A DNA stretch of 64,000 nt from Ruegeria halocynthiae (GTDB lineage Bacteria; Pseudomonadota; Alphaproteobacteria; Rhodobacterales; Rhodobacteraceae): assembly GCF_000743705.1 (NCBI RefSeq), contig NZ_JQEZ01000001.1:1176016-1240015 (forward strand). The letters are read 5' to 3'. The position numbers were made by a program, and so were the translations under genes. Within the stretch, counting starts at the first letter, position 1. Each line of letters begins with the position of its first letter. Of the stretch, positions 16,131 through 24,474 are shown one piece after another. Below the pieces are notes generated by a model. The model did no database searches, had not been told where the DNA came from, and saw nothing but the letters and a program-made list of their open reading frames with translations.

Positions 16131-17807
16131 CTACCCCTTGTGATCAGGCTTCAGCCAGCCGCGATAGTGGACAAGTGGACCTACGAATGGAGCCGAAAGT
16201 TCTACATCAAACCGGAAGCGACCGTCATCATCAACATATTCGTTTGTGTCAGAGCGTGGAGCAAGAAACCTAGGTAAGCGGAGCTTTCCAGCACGCCATT
16301 TTACCAGCGGCATTCGAACGCCATCGCTGTCATGGTCAAGTTTCAATGCAAAGGTGAACGGCGCAAACTGTTCGAAAACCATACTGTCGCCTAATGACGT
16401 CAGAACGGATGTCATCGTCTTGCTGGCAAAGGTTCGCGTCCAGATCTCAAATGGCTCGCCTTGTGATGATCGTTCCCGGTCGATGCTGACGGTTACCGGT
16501 ACGGCCAGACCCGATTGTGGAAACCCAAAAAGCCGCGCGATCAATTGCGATAGGACCCCGGACCCTCTTTCGATATCGGCCTCTCCCGACCAGCGGACTG
16601 GTCCTGTTGGCCCATGGAACTGCTGCAAGCGTGCTGGTAGAGCCTCAAATCCCTTTGCTCCAAGCGTCGTTTCAAAGATGCTTTGGTGTGTTTGAACCAC
16701 GGAAGTCGCAGTTTTAATGTTATATGGCCGCATTTCTTCAAGGATATCTGCAAGGGAAAGTGTGGCGTGGGCGAAATCGGCACCAGGTTTTACAGAACCT
16801 GACAAGAGTTTTCGGATGGCGGCTGCGGCAGGCAGGATCGGAATGTATGGCCCGTGATCTTGCCTGACAATGAGCGACCACTTCGCCTGAGTCATCACCC
16901 CGTCAGCGTTGAGCCCGCAGATATTAACCAGCATGCCCCCCGAAGAAGAGGTCGGAATTCGCGTTATCTTACGCGCTTTTAGCAGAAGCGGGATCAATGC
17001 GTTGGGCGAGCCAATCAGTTTGTACTTGCGCAATGCCGCAATCGACTCGACTCCCCGTTGCTCAATTCCAGATTCTAATCCCGCTGAGAATGATACGCGC
17101 GATTGCACGTCCAGAAGAGGACCGAGGTATTCGGCGTCAAAGGTCTCAACTGTGGCCACACGCCGGGAGCCGAGGCCGGGTAGGTCAATCCGTTTGGCAT
17201 TTCCCCAGCCCGTCGTTTGCGACAAGTGCCCTTCCTCCCACAGAGGCACGTTCTTACCAGCATAACTCATGATGGCTTCGATGACGGATCTGCCAACTTC
17301 GCTTTTCCCGCCGGGTGTGATGGACATATCAATGGTGTCAACGCGCCGCCAACCGACGGTGAGGTGCTTTGCCACGCACGTCGACAGTGTTGGGGTTGAA
17401 CTGGCGCCACTTAGTGCGCAGACGTCATGCTGCCGCCCGATGGCGTCCAGAGCATGGGCAAAACCTGCGAGGTAATCACGCGCATCGGCAAGGTCGATAA
17501 AATGCGCTCCGGATTCTAGCGCAGCCCGGGCGGTGTCATAGCTTGCACCTTGAAATGGGCCGGAACAATCCACGACGATGAAGGGGCGAATTTGGTCAAG
17601 CTGCTGTTGTAAGTTGACCTGACAATCCAGAGTGACTGCGTGTAACTCTGCTTTTGCACCGGATAACGTATTGATAAATGCCGCAGCCTTTGTTGCACTC
17701 CGCGATGAGACGTTCAGCACGAGACCGGGTTGCGTCGAAAGGTGGCGAACCAGCCGTTTTCCAAAAACCCCGGTACCGCCAATGATCAAGATGTTCTGTG
17801 CAGTCAC
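16131..17807 (-). CDS. Saccharopine dehydrogenase-like NAD(P)-binding protein with DUF4166
   Basis: A 558-residue protein starting at GTG 17807, overlapping the DCC gene stop (GTGA). The N-terminal Rossmann fold has ILIIGGTGVFGKRLV (residues about 6-20), then VVDCSGPFQ, ALESGAHFIDLADARDYL and SGASSTPTLS, as in saccharopine dehydrogenase-like oxidoreductases. The last 200 residues form a DUF4166 domain (LPARLQQFHGPTGPVRWSGEADIERG onward to FVGPLVHYRGWL). Last gene of a four-gene operon whose second gene is a stand-alone DUF4166 protein. Substrate unknown; a lipid-like metabolite is a guess. Confidence 0.75.
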   Translation of the reverse strand: MTAQNILIIGGTGVFGKRLVRHLSTQPGLVLNVSSRSATKAAAFINTLSGAKAELHAVTLDCQVNLQQQLDQIRPFIVVDCSGPFQGASYDTARAALESGAHFIDLADARDYLAGFAHALDAIGRQHDVCALSGASSTPTLSTCVAKHLTVGWRRVDTIDMSITPGGKSEVGRSVIEAIMSYAGKNVPLWEEGHLSQTTGWGNAKRIDLPGLGSRRVATVETFDAEYLGPLLDVQSRVSFSAGLESGIEQRGVESIAALRKYKLIGSPNALIPLLLKARKITRIPTSSSGGMLVNICGLNADGVMTQAKWSLIVRQDHGPYIPILPAAAAIRKLLSGSVKPGADFAHATLSLADILEEMRPYNIKTATSVVQTHQSIFETTLGAKGFEALPARLQQFHGPTGPVRWSGEADIERGSGVLSQLIARLFGFPQSGLAVPVTVSIDRERSSQGEPFEIWTRTFASKTMTSVLTSLGDSMVFEQFAPFTFALKLDHDSDGVRMPLVKWRAGKLRLPRFLAPRSDTNEYVDDDGRFRFDVELSAPFVGPLVHYRGWLKPDHKG

Positions 17808-18214
17808 AACACAAACCTATGGCGTTGATCGGCACGCGGCACGATGCAGCATTCAACTTGACCGAAAAGCTTGTAGCGGTTGCGCGCGATAAGTCCGTAA
17901 GCCCTGTCGCGCAATGATTTCGGGATGAAGGCAAAGAGCCGGGCGATCTGCGCCGGACCCTTCAAATGACGCGCCAATGCAATCATGGCATCGGATTTGT
18001 CCAATGCGACGCCACCCTCGATGAACAGGAATGTGGCCGGATCACCTGGGTCAACGTCGTGATACCGGGCCAGTGCGTGGCCTTCATCCGATTGGATTGC
18101 GACAAATCGAATGGACGCCGCCTTCTCGTGGCGCAGTGTATATTGTACGCCCTGGCTGCACAGCACGCATTGGCTATCAAAAAGCCAGATCGCATCGCAT
18201 TGCATGGCGGTCAT
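17804..18214 (-). CDS. DCC family thiol-disulfide oxidoreductase-like protein (DUF393)
   Basis: A 136-residue protein with the DCC signature: LFDSQCVLCSQGVQY (CxxC at Cys17 and Cys20), then FVAIQSDEGHALA, ALDKSDAMIALARHL and a C-terminal YGLIARNRYKLFG, the usual RxRYxxFG. Members are predicted redox proteins of thioredoxin-like fold and often sit beside DUF4166 or SDR genes. It overlaps both neighbours by 4 bp (stop 17804, start 18214), so it is tightly co-translated with them. Confidence 0.8.
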   Translation of the reverse strand: MTAMQCDAIWLFDSQCVLCSQGVQYTLRHEKAASIRFVAIQSDEGHALARYHDVDPGDPATFLFIEGGVALDKSDAMIALARHLKGPAQIARLFAFIPKSLRDRAYGLIARNRYKLFGQVECCIVPRADQRHRFVL

Positions 18215-18858
18215 TCCTTCGCATCTTGGAATTCGGCATCCTGGCTTAAAACAGTGCCCAATAAGGCGTGCCTCAGACGCATGGAAAAGCGAAACCGCCC
18301 TGAACCCAAATCATGATGGCCGATCACCAGCGCACCAGGTGCGAATGGCTTTGGTATCTTGATGCGCTTGCCAAAAACCGACAGGAAGTAGTGATCACTC
18401 TTGAATAAAAGTGCGCCGTTTTCCTCGACAACACGCAACCCCATGCCGATCCCATAGCCGATGTATTCTTCGATCCCGGTGGCACCGGAAAACCGCTTGG
18501 AGCTGTGGATCATCTGCGGAAAGCCAGAGGCCCGGCCATATTGGCGGATCCAGAATTGACCGTTTCCTGCGATGTCTTCGGTGACGATCACAACGGCCGG
18601 CTTTCCCACACAGCTTAGGTCATAGGGCAACGGCGCGCCAATAAGGCGGGCCAGTTGGGCCAAGGTCCAACCAGCCCAGTTCATCTGCATATTGGTCACG
18701 ACGCCTTGATAGGTGACGCTGGCACCACCGCGAACACGTTTGCCAAAACGGCGCCGGACGGTTGCGGGCAATCGCATCCAGCTGTCTTGACCAAGTAGAT
18801 CGCTAAAACGGTGATCGACCAGCGGCAGATCGGGGTGGGTAACAGGGCGCACATGCAT
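18211..18858 (-). CDS. DUF4166 domain protein
   Basis: A 215-residue protein consisting of one DUF4166 domain: LLGQDSWMRLPATVRRRF, then VTYQGVVTNMQMNWAGWTLAQLARLIGAPLP, and FRFSMRLRHALLGTVLSQ at the end. No signal peptide or membrane helix. The domain is of unknown function and recurs at the C-terminus of the larger protein two genes downstream, implying that the operon handles one substrate class with two DUF4166 units. The ATG at 18858 lies 47 bp after the regulator gene. Confidence 0.72.
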   Translation of the reverse strand: MHVRPVTHPDLPLVDHRFSDLLGQDSWMRLPATVRRRFGKRVRGGASVTYQGVVTNMQMNWAGWTLAQLARLIGAPLPYDLSCVGKPAVVIVTEDIAGNGQFWIRQYGRASGFPQMIHSSKRFSGATGIEEYIGYGIGMGLRVVEENGALLFKSDHYFLSVFGKRIKIPKPFAPGALVIGHHDLGSGRFRFSMRLRHALLGTVLSQDAEFQDAKE

Positions 18859-18905
18859 GATATTGGCCTTCGGAAACTGTTAACGCGACAGGTGATGTGC
18901 GTCTG

Positions 18906-19466
18906 CTACTCTGACTTTTTCCCGGTGATGGTAAGCAAGGAGATCACCTTGTTGCCCATCTTCATCAGCATTTTCAGTTTGGATTTCGGAACATCCAACA
19001 TCTGATCATACCAGCTGTCCACAACATTCAGGAACTCTTGCATTTCTTTCATGCGGGCCAGTGCAGTAGGGTTCGGGTCGTTTTCGGCCTCGGCTGCGGC
19101 GACGCAATCGGACAGCACCTGCATGGCAGGATCAATCTCGCGTTCCTTACGGCCTTGTGCGACGCGCGTTGCAATTTCCCAGACATCGCATTCAGCCTCG
19201 AAATGCTCTCGTCGATCGCCGTGAATGGGAACGCGGCGGATCAGTTTCCAGGCGACCAATTCCTTGAGGGAATTCGATACGTTCGAGCGGGCAATTCCAA
19301 GTCGTTCAGAAATTTGTTCCGCGTTGAGTGGCGACGAGCTTAAAAACAGAAGCGCCTGGATCTGCGCCACAGATCGGTTCACACCCCATTGGCTGCCCAT
19401 GTCACCCCAGTACAAGATGAACTGGGTTTGAGCGGCGGATTCGCTATATTCTTTTGTTTCTGTCAT
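18906..19466 (-). CDS. GbsR/MarR-type transcriptional regulator
   Basis: A 186-residue winged-helix regulator, start taken at ATG 19466 (MTETKEYSES); the frame is open 14 codons further through the likely operator. The motif FILYWGDMGSQWGVNRSVAQIQALLFLSSSPLNAEQISERLGIARSNVSNSLKELVAWKLI is typical of GbsR-like proteins. It heads an operon with the DUF4166, DCC and saccharopine-dehydrogenase-like genes and probably autoregulates through the inverted repeat just upstream. Confidence 0.82.
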   Translation of the reverse strand: MTETKEYSESAAQTQFILYWGDMGSQWGVNRSVAQIQALLFLSSSPLNAEQISERLGIARSNVSNSLKELVAWKLIRRVPIHGDRREHFEAECDVWEIATRVAQGRKEREIDPAMQVLSDCVAAAEAENDPNPTALARMKEMQEFLNVVDSWYDQMLDVPKSKLKMLMKMGNKVISLLTITGKKSE

Positions 19467-19473
19467 AACAGAA

Positions 19474-19496
19474 ATTTCGTATATTGCAGACGAAAT
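19474..19496. promoter_or_regulatory. Inverted repeat upstream of the GbsR-type gene
   Basis: ATTTCGT (19474-19480) and ACGAAAT (19490-19496) form a perfect 7-bp inverted repeat with a 9-bp spacer, starting 7 bp upstream of the chosen ATG. The position fits an operator for the operon's own regulator. Confidence 0.5.
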
Positions 19497-19508
19497 GTCA
19501 ATGACCAT

Positions 19509-19927
19509 CGACCTGACGTTGACCGAAATAGCTTGAGCCGAAGTCGTTCCGTCTTGTGTCGTGCCCTAAACCCTTGAGAGAACCCGTGGAATTTGGCTTT
19601 CGTTAACGCGACAATGGATCATGTTTCCTTGGATGAAAGAAAGAGCCCCAACTTTAAGGGCTCAAGCAGCCGTTGCTGTTGCATTCGCAGCGAAAGACTG
19701 GCTCAACGGGCCATCGTGCAGCACGTTAACGGCTCAGCCAATTTCCGCTTTGGACCGCCGTGAAGACGACGCAGCTTCCGATCAAGCGCCATGATACCCG
19801 ACGAATTCTTTTAAGGTCAGAAAATCGGTTCAAAGCCTATGACGAGCGATTCCAACTGACTGGAAAGGGCATTTTCCACCGACATTTCATAGTCGCTAAC
19901 AAGATGGATACGCTGATCGCCATTGTA
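19509..19927. other. Intergenic, 419 bp, no gene
   Basis: The only open frame here (19760-19969 plus) lacks a ribosome site and coding character. A 6-bp hairpin GAGCCC/GGGCTC (19643-19663) is visible but has no T-run. Nothing else can be supported. Confidence 0.4.
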
Positions 19928-20230
19928 TTAGAGTTTTCGCAAATATGCCCACGAGACATACCCTTTTAGCCCACGCGCGCGCTCCAGAGAAACGCGGCAC
20001 CAACGGGTGCCACCAGTCTGCTCGCAACTGTGAACTCGTAAGGCGGTTCCATTTGGAAGGCCAACGATCACAATAAACCCTGTCCCAGGCCCACCACGCA
20101 TTTTCAGCATGTCACCTTCTTCAACGCCAACAACCTCGTATCGTCCGAGCGAGGCCGCCGACGCAGGTCCAACGTCCATAACCGCTCCTAGGAACAATGC
20201 CACTAAGGGTAAGAATATTGCACTGCGCAT
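19928..20230 (-). CDS. Exported bacterial SH3-domain protein
   Basis: A 100-residue protein; ATG 20230 has AGGA 8 bp upstream, and an alternative ATG lies at 20245. The signal peptide (MRSAIFLPLVALFLGAVMDVGPASA) is followed by one SH3b domain: MLKMRGGPGTGFIVIVGLPNGTALRV, then GTRWCRVSLE and LKGYVSWAYL, the usual SH3_3 layout. Such small periplasmic proteins are thought to bind peptidoglycan. No operon partner is evident. Confidence 0.8.
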   Translation of the reverse strand: MRSAIFLPLVALFLGAVMDVGPASAASLGRYEVVGVEEGDMLKMRGGPGTGFIVIVGLPNGTALRVHSCEQTGGTRWCRVSLERARGLKGYVSWAYLRKL

Positions 20231-20882
20231 CGCGTTATCCTGCATGTTGCCTCAAATACAATTGTAGCGATTCAGATCACCAAGAGGAACAACCCCAGAA
20301 CAGAAATCTGCGAACTTGTCAGGGCCTCAAGGTAATGACTGTCGTGCCCGGTGATTATTGCTCATGCAAATTAAGTTAGGTGCGATCCATCTAGGTTCGG
20401 TTTGATGGGCGGCTTTGCAGTAACATGCTTGTCAGGTGAACGGCCGGATTGGGCCGTCAGTGAAGGGAGATGGTTGGGCCAGGTGGTTGCGAAAATGAAG
20501 AAATAGGGCGGAGCCGTTACCGGCGGCTGATGGGCGGGCCGAAACGGCCAATGCTAATAGTAAGTGAGCAAGATCCCGGCACCTGTTGTCGCTGTCGTGA
20601 TTGCAAAGCGTGCTTTGCCGCTCGTCAGAATGGGTTTGAAGACCTCACATGCATCAACTGGACGTATTCACTGGATATCACTTACTTTCTTGTTAGTGTG
20701 CTGCCATAGCAAATTCCATCTGCAGTAGACTTGCAGAGCGTTTATCGGAGCTACCTTTTGATCATCCATTTCATGTGCGGGAAATGCTGCGGCGTATCAA
20801 AGCGCGATATGATGTTGACGACACACCAAGATAAATGGCCCCAAGCGATGAAGGATTTTCACCCTTACGCCCCTCTCGCTAA
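20231..20882. other. Intergenic, no supported gene
   Basis: About 650 bp without a convincing gene. A 79-codon plus-strand frame (20470-20709) has a cysteine cluster (CCRCRDCKACF) but no ribosome site and no homology I recognise. The DNA is likely eroded accessory sequence, since it leads into a pseudogene. Confidence 0.35.
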
Positions 20883-21116
20883 GCTGACCCAAAGACGATT
20901 GCGCGGTTCTGGGATCAATTGAAGCCCAAGGCGAGCGAGGCGGATCAAGTTCAGATCGCAGATCCTGCAAGAGTTGAGGCCGCTGAGACCTACGGCGCCC
21001 GCATTGAGAACTTCATCGGAACCGTAAAGATGCCGGTTGGCTCGGTGGGCGGCGGCACTGGCTTGCCCAGCCAGACCGCGGCACTGAACATTCTGGGCCG
21101 TAACCCTCAATACTGA
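20883..21116 (+). pseudogene. HMG-CoA reductase remnant with internal deletion
   Basis: An open frame of about 77 codons reads ARIENFIGTVKMPVG, which matches the N-terminal GNIENFIGVAQVPIG block of hydroxymethylglutaryl-CoA reductases. It runs directly into SVGGGTGLPSQTAALNILG, the C-terminal NAD(P)H-binding block (xxGGGTGLPTQxxxLxxLG). The two blocks are normally more than 200 residues apart, so the catalytic core has been deleted in frame. It ends at a TGA 21114-21116 with no further enzyme sequence visible. Confidence 0.5.
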
Positions 21117-21289
21117 TGGAGATGTCGAAGGTCCTTCGATGACCCTTCGAGAGGTGGTTCAGAGCGATGCCGGTCAATTGTCAAACTGGAGCAATCTTGC
21201 GCGGAGATTTGGTGTTTCCAAGGTGATCCAGGTGAAGAAAATGCGCGCCATTGATCCAGAGTTCGCACGCCTTAGTACCAAACTATCAA

Positions 21290-22162
21290 CTATACCTGCT
21301 CAGCCAGCCAACGCCTCACGATTGAGACGATAACTGGGTTTCTTGGTTCGCGCGGCGCGACCACATAATACCCCTCGTCCGTCTCCATCGAAAACTCAAC
21401 AGGTTGGCACAAGCGGTTCGCCATTAGATCGGCCTCCACAAACTCAGGGTTGGCCAGGGCAATGCCTTGGCTTGCTAGGGCCGCATCAATCGCCATTGAT
21501 GTTTGGCTGAACGTCATGGTCTTTACGTCTTTCACTGGCCGTTCTTCCAGTGCTGCTTCAAGGAACAAAGGCCATTGGCCATGGGTGTCCTCCAGCAATA
21601 CGTGGTTGAGCAGGTCGCGCGGCGACTGGATTGGATCCGGACCCGAGGCCAGATCCGGGTGACAGACTGCAATCAATTGAGCCGCCAACAGCGGTTCTGC
21701 AACAAGACCTGGACCAAATGGCGGTTTTCCTTGTCGGACAGCAATGTCGACACCGTCAGTCTGGAAATTGGCACGGTTGTTTGATGCGTCCAGGCGCACT
21801 TGAATATCCGGGTGGTCTTGAGCGAAGCTCCCTAGCTTGGGCACCAGCCACCGTGTCGCGAAGGACGGCGTGGAACTTATCGTCACCACCGCACTCTGGG
21901 CTGACAAATTTCCTGTTGCCTCGGCGATCATGTCAAATGCGCGTCGGACGGGCGGCAGATACTTGCGACCTTCATCAGTCAGAGAAAGCCCCCTTGCATG
22001 TCTTTCGAACAATTTGATTTTCAACAGGTCTTCCAGCGCACGTACGTGCTGTGCGACTGCGCCCTGCGTCACTCCAAGTTCTTCGGCCGCCAGCCTGAAG
22101 TTTAAGTGCCGCCCCGAAGATTCAAACGCCTTCAGAGAGTTCAAAGGAGGTAGGTTGCGCAT
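21290..22162 (-). CDS. LysR family regulator, GcvA-like
   Basis: A 290-residue LTTR starting at ATG 22162 (GAGGG just upstream; a GTG at 22174 is an alternative). It begins MRNLPPLNSLKAFESSGRHLNFRLAAEELGVTQGAVAQHVRALED, the pattern of the GcvA-like subgroup, followed by a full effector domain ending VRRWLAEQV. It is divergent from the SDR gene with 123 bp between the two starts, so it probably controls that gene. Confidence 0.85.
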   Translation of the reverse strand: MRNLPPLNSLKAFESSGRHLNFRLAAEELGVTQGAVAQHVRALEDLLKIKLFERHARGLSLTDEGRKYLPPVRRAFDMIAEATGNLSAQSAVVTISSTPSFATRWLVPKLGSFAQDHPDIQVRLDASNNRANFQTDGVDIAVRQGKPPFGPGLVAEPLLAAQLIAVCHPDLASGPDPIQSPRDLLNHVLLEDTHGQWPLFLEAALEERPVKDVKTMTFSQTSMAIDAALASQGIALANPEFVEADLMANRLCQPVEFSMETDEGYYVVAPREPRNPVIVSIVRRWLAEQV

Positions 22163-22285
22163 CTGCGCCCTCACTTAGACAGTAGAATTTCTATGGTGTT
22201 AAAGCAGAATTACTGGTTAGTCAAACGCGCGACGGCACTCCATGTTGAAGCCAGATACACCTCACAGAACACATGGAGATCAGAG

Positions 22286-22993
22286 ATGGCCGACAAGAAA
22301 GTTGCAATCATCATGGGTGGCGGCAGCGGCATGGGCGCCGATAGCGCGCGCCGCCTTGCTGCCGACGGCTTCAATGTTGCCATCTTGTCTTCATCGGGCA
22401 AGGGCGAGGCGTTGGCCAAAGAACTGGGCGGGATCGGTGCAACGGGCACCAATAAATCCAGCGAAGACATGCAGAAACTGGTCGGCGCCGCCATGGACAA
22501 ATGGGGTCGCGTGGATGTTTTGGTGAACTCCGCAGGCCACGGCCCCCGCGCGCCCGTTCTCGAGATTAGCGACGAAGACTGGCATGAGGGCATGGAGGTC
22601 TATTTCCTGAACAGCGTGCGCGCCACACGGATCGTCGCGCCGATCATGCTTGCTCAGAAATCCGGAACAATTATCAATATCTCGACCTTTGCCGCCTTCG
22701 AGCCTGATGCAGTTTTCCCGACTTCGGGCGTGATGCGGGCCGGCCTGGCCGCCTACACCAAATTGTTCTCGGACAGGTATGCGGCGGACAATGTGCGTAT
22801 GAACAATGTTCTGCCCGGATTTATCGACAGCCTGCCGGAAAATCCGGATTTCATGGCCAAGATCCCGATGGAACGCTATGGCAAATCCTATGAAGAGATC
22901 GCGGCCACGGTTGCTTTCCTGGCCTCGGAGGGCGGTGCATATATCACGGGTCAAAACATCCGCGTTGACGGTGGCATCACCCGCTCTGTCTGA
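22286..22993 (+). CDS. SDR family protein lacking the Tyr-Lys catalytic pair
   Basis: A 235-residue Rossmann-fold short-chain dehydrogenase starting at ATG 22286 (GGAG about 9 bp upstream). The cofactor loop GGGSGMG (residues 11-17), the NSAG motif (81-84) and the C-terminal YITGQNIRVDGG are present. Where the family has YxxxK, this protein reads SGVMR (Ser147, Arg151); Ser133 of NIS is kept. It therefore either uses different chemistry or is not a dehydrogenase. It is divergent from a GcvA-like regulator. The start was chosen by the Rossmann motif. Confidence 0.8.
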   Translation: MADKKVAIIMGGGSGMGADSARRLAADGFNVAILSSSGKGEALAKELGGIGATGTNKSSEDMQKLVGAAMDKWGRVDVLVNSAGHGPRAPVLEISDEDWHEGMEVYFLNSVRATRIVAPIMLAQKSGTIINISTFAAFEPDAVFPTSGVMRAGLAAYTKLFSDRYAADNVRMNNVLPGFIDSLPENPDFMAKIPMERYGKSYEEIAATVAFLASEGGAYITGQNIRVDGGITRSV

Positions 22994-23021
22994 CGAACAC
23001 ACCAGCCACGAAAGAACAATC

Positions 23022-23252
23022 ATGAAGCCGACTTCGAAAGACTCCTCGTGGGAGATGGATCTTCCTGTGTTTTCCGCCACCCCGAGACATGATGCCTACA
23101 GCCGCCATTCTTGTTCGACACAGGACCCTGTTGAATGCGCTGACTTTCCTCTTTCGCCGCAAGGCCCAGTTTCGTTGTACTTGGCGCGAATAGCTGAGAA
23201 ACGCGATTTTCCCGTCATTGGCCACTTTTGTACGAGCGACTGGTTTTTCTAG
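23022..23252 (+). CDS. Small hypothetical protein, possibly a truncated gene
   Basis: A 76-codon frame beginning at ATG 23022, 28 bp after the SDR stop, with a weak upstream site (GAAAGAACA). The translation starts MKPTSKDSSWEMDLPVF and ends GHFCTSDWFF; no domain is recognised. It overlaps the 3' end of the convergent two-winged-helix regulator by 4 bp. It may be a real small protein or the 5' remnant of a longer gene. Confidence 0.3.
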   Translation: MKPTSKDSSWEMDLPVFSATPRHDAYSRHSCSTQDPVECADFPLSPQGPVSLYLARIAEKRDFPVIGHFCTSDWFF

Positions 23253-23791
23253 GTAAAGCTAATTTCGGCGGCGGTTACTTTACTTATCACCCCGCCGGTG
23301 TTTATGGCGCTATAGAGGGACCTGGGTGGGCGAGCGGCCTCGTCTACGGAACGAGAAACCCAGCTTCTGACTTCCATCGCTTTCAAGGACTGCGACAAGG
23401 CACGATCTGAAATGGTCTGCAGGTTTCGCTTGATATCATTAAAGTGGCTTGGTGCGCGTAGCGAAGTCAGTACCGGTAATGTCCATGACCGGCGAAGCAA
23501 GTCTTGATCCTCATCTGCGGAAACACTTTGAATTTTATTGGCGATTGCTGCTGCAGTCATTCCAAGACGTGTAAGCCGAAACTCTGGACGCAGCGGATGG
23601 CCGTAACCGGGATTACGTTCCAACAACCCCAACTCGAACAGATGTTCCATGCTTTGTGCAAACGCGGTCCGGCTGGCGCCAGTCGCGGCTAAAAGCGGGG
23701 CCTGCCGCCCGGCTATGCCCGCGTGCATACTCGATAGTATGGGCAGTGCCCACGCTCTTGAAGTAATGTTGACAAATGATCTAATGTACAC
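23249..23791 (-). CDS. Two-winged-helix HxlR-like regulator
   Basis: A 180-residue protein with two successive winged-helix units. The first (residues about 12-80) has GASRTAFAQSMEHLFELGLLERNPGYGHPLRPEFRLT; the second (about 98-165) has SHFNDIKRNLQTISDRALSQSLKAMEVRSWV. This is the HxlR-type layout in tandem. The start is a GTG at 23791. It is divergent from the VOC-family gene with only 39 bp between the two start codons, so the promoters overlap and mutual regulation is likely. Confidence 0.65.
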   Translation of the reverse strand: MYIRSFVNITSRAWALPILSSMHAGIAGRQAPLLAATGASRTAFAQSMEHLFELGLLERNPGYGHPLRPEFRLTRLGMTAAAIANKIQSVSADEDQDLLRRSWTLPVLTSLRAPSHFNDIKRNLQTISDRALSQSLKAMEVRSWVSRSVDEAARPPRSLYSAINTGGVISKVTAAEISFT

Positions 23792-23830
23792 AAAGTATAG
23801 TTAGTATATTTTGAATCAGAAGGAAAGATC

Positions 23831-24208
23831 ATGTCGCTTATTTCGTTGGATGAAACCATCAATATCTCGTTTTCGGTCAAAGATCGCCATGCAAGCGCTG
23901 AATGGTACGGAAGTATGCTGGGGTTTGAGACAATCTATCACGCAGACGACGCGGGTTGGTCAGAGCTTCAAACGAATACAGCCGGGGTAACAATTGGCCT
24001 AGGAGAGCATACAAAGCCCGCACCCGGCAATTGCGTTCCCGTTTTCGGGATAGCTGATTTAGACGCCGCGAGGCAGAAGCTGGAGCAGGCCAAAGTGAAA
24101 TTTGATGGCGAAACAGATGTTGTTGAAGGCATGGTCAAGACAGCAACTTTTTACGATCCCGATGGAAACGCTCTCATGCTCGCTGAGGATTTGACGCGAG
24201 GATCGTGA
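23831..24208 (+). CDS. VOC (glyoxalase/bleomycin resistance) family protein
   Basis: A 125-residue protein starting at ATG 23831 with AAGGAA upstream. The beta-alpha-beta-beta-beta repeats of the VOC fold are visible: NISFSVKDRHASAEWYGSMLGFE in the first half, VPVFGIADLDAARQKLEQ and TATFYDPDGNALMLAED in the second. The last motif carries the usual Glu-position metal ligand region. Probably a dioxygenase- or lyase-like enzyme or a drug-binding protein; substrate unknown. Paired with the divergent winged-helix regulator. Confidence 0.82.
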   Translation: MSLISLDETINISFSVKDRHASAEWYGSMLGFETIYHADDAGWSELQTNTAGVTIGLGEHTKPAPGNCVPVFGIADLDAARQKLEQAKVKFDGETDVVEGMVKTATFYDPDGNALMLAEDLTRGS

Positions 24209-24273
24209 TTGGGTCTTTCGCCAAAATAGCTGTCGTTCAAACACTCTGCGGCATTATGCAATTTGGGCTCTCT

Positions 24274-24299
24274 CCTGACTTCCTTTCGGGGAAATCAGG
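24274..24299 (+). terminator. Possible hairpin downstream of the VOC gene
   Basis: CCTGACTTCC (24274-24283) and GGAAATCAGG (24290-24299) pair over ten positions with one mismatch around a 6-base loop, 65 bp after the VOC stop. No T-run follows, so a terminator role is weak. Confidence 0.3.
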
Positions 24300-24474
24300 G
24301 ATAAATTGCAGATCAGGCGCCGTATGCGCCAGTTACTGCTGATCTGCTATGGGGGGAATGCGGATGTTGCATTCGTCCCTGTAGACCAACGGCGCGTCGT
24401 GTCTTACCAATCAGGCAGAACACTTGAATTGGCGCGGGGCAACTTGCGCCCGGCGAAAAGGCATGGAGTCACCG

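Noticed and set aside
20470..20709. Short frame with a cysteine cluster resembling a zinc ribbon
   Set aside because: No ribosome site, spacing of cysteines fits no known ribbon, and the surroundings are decayed sequence.
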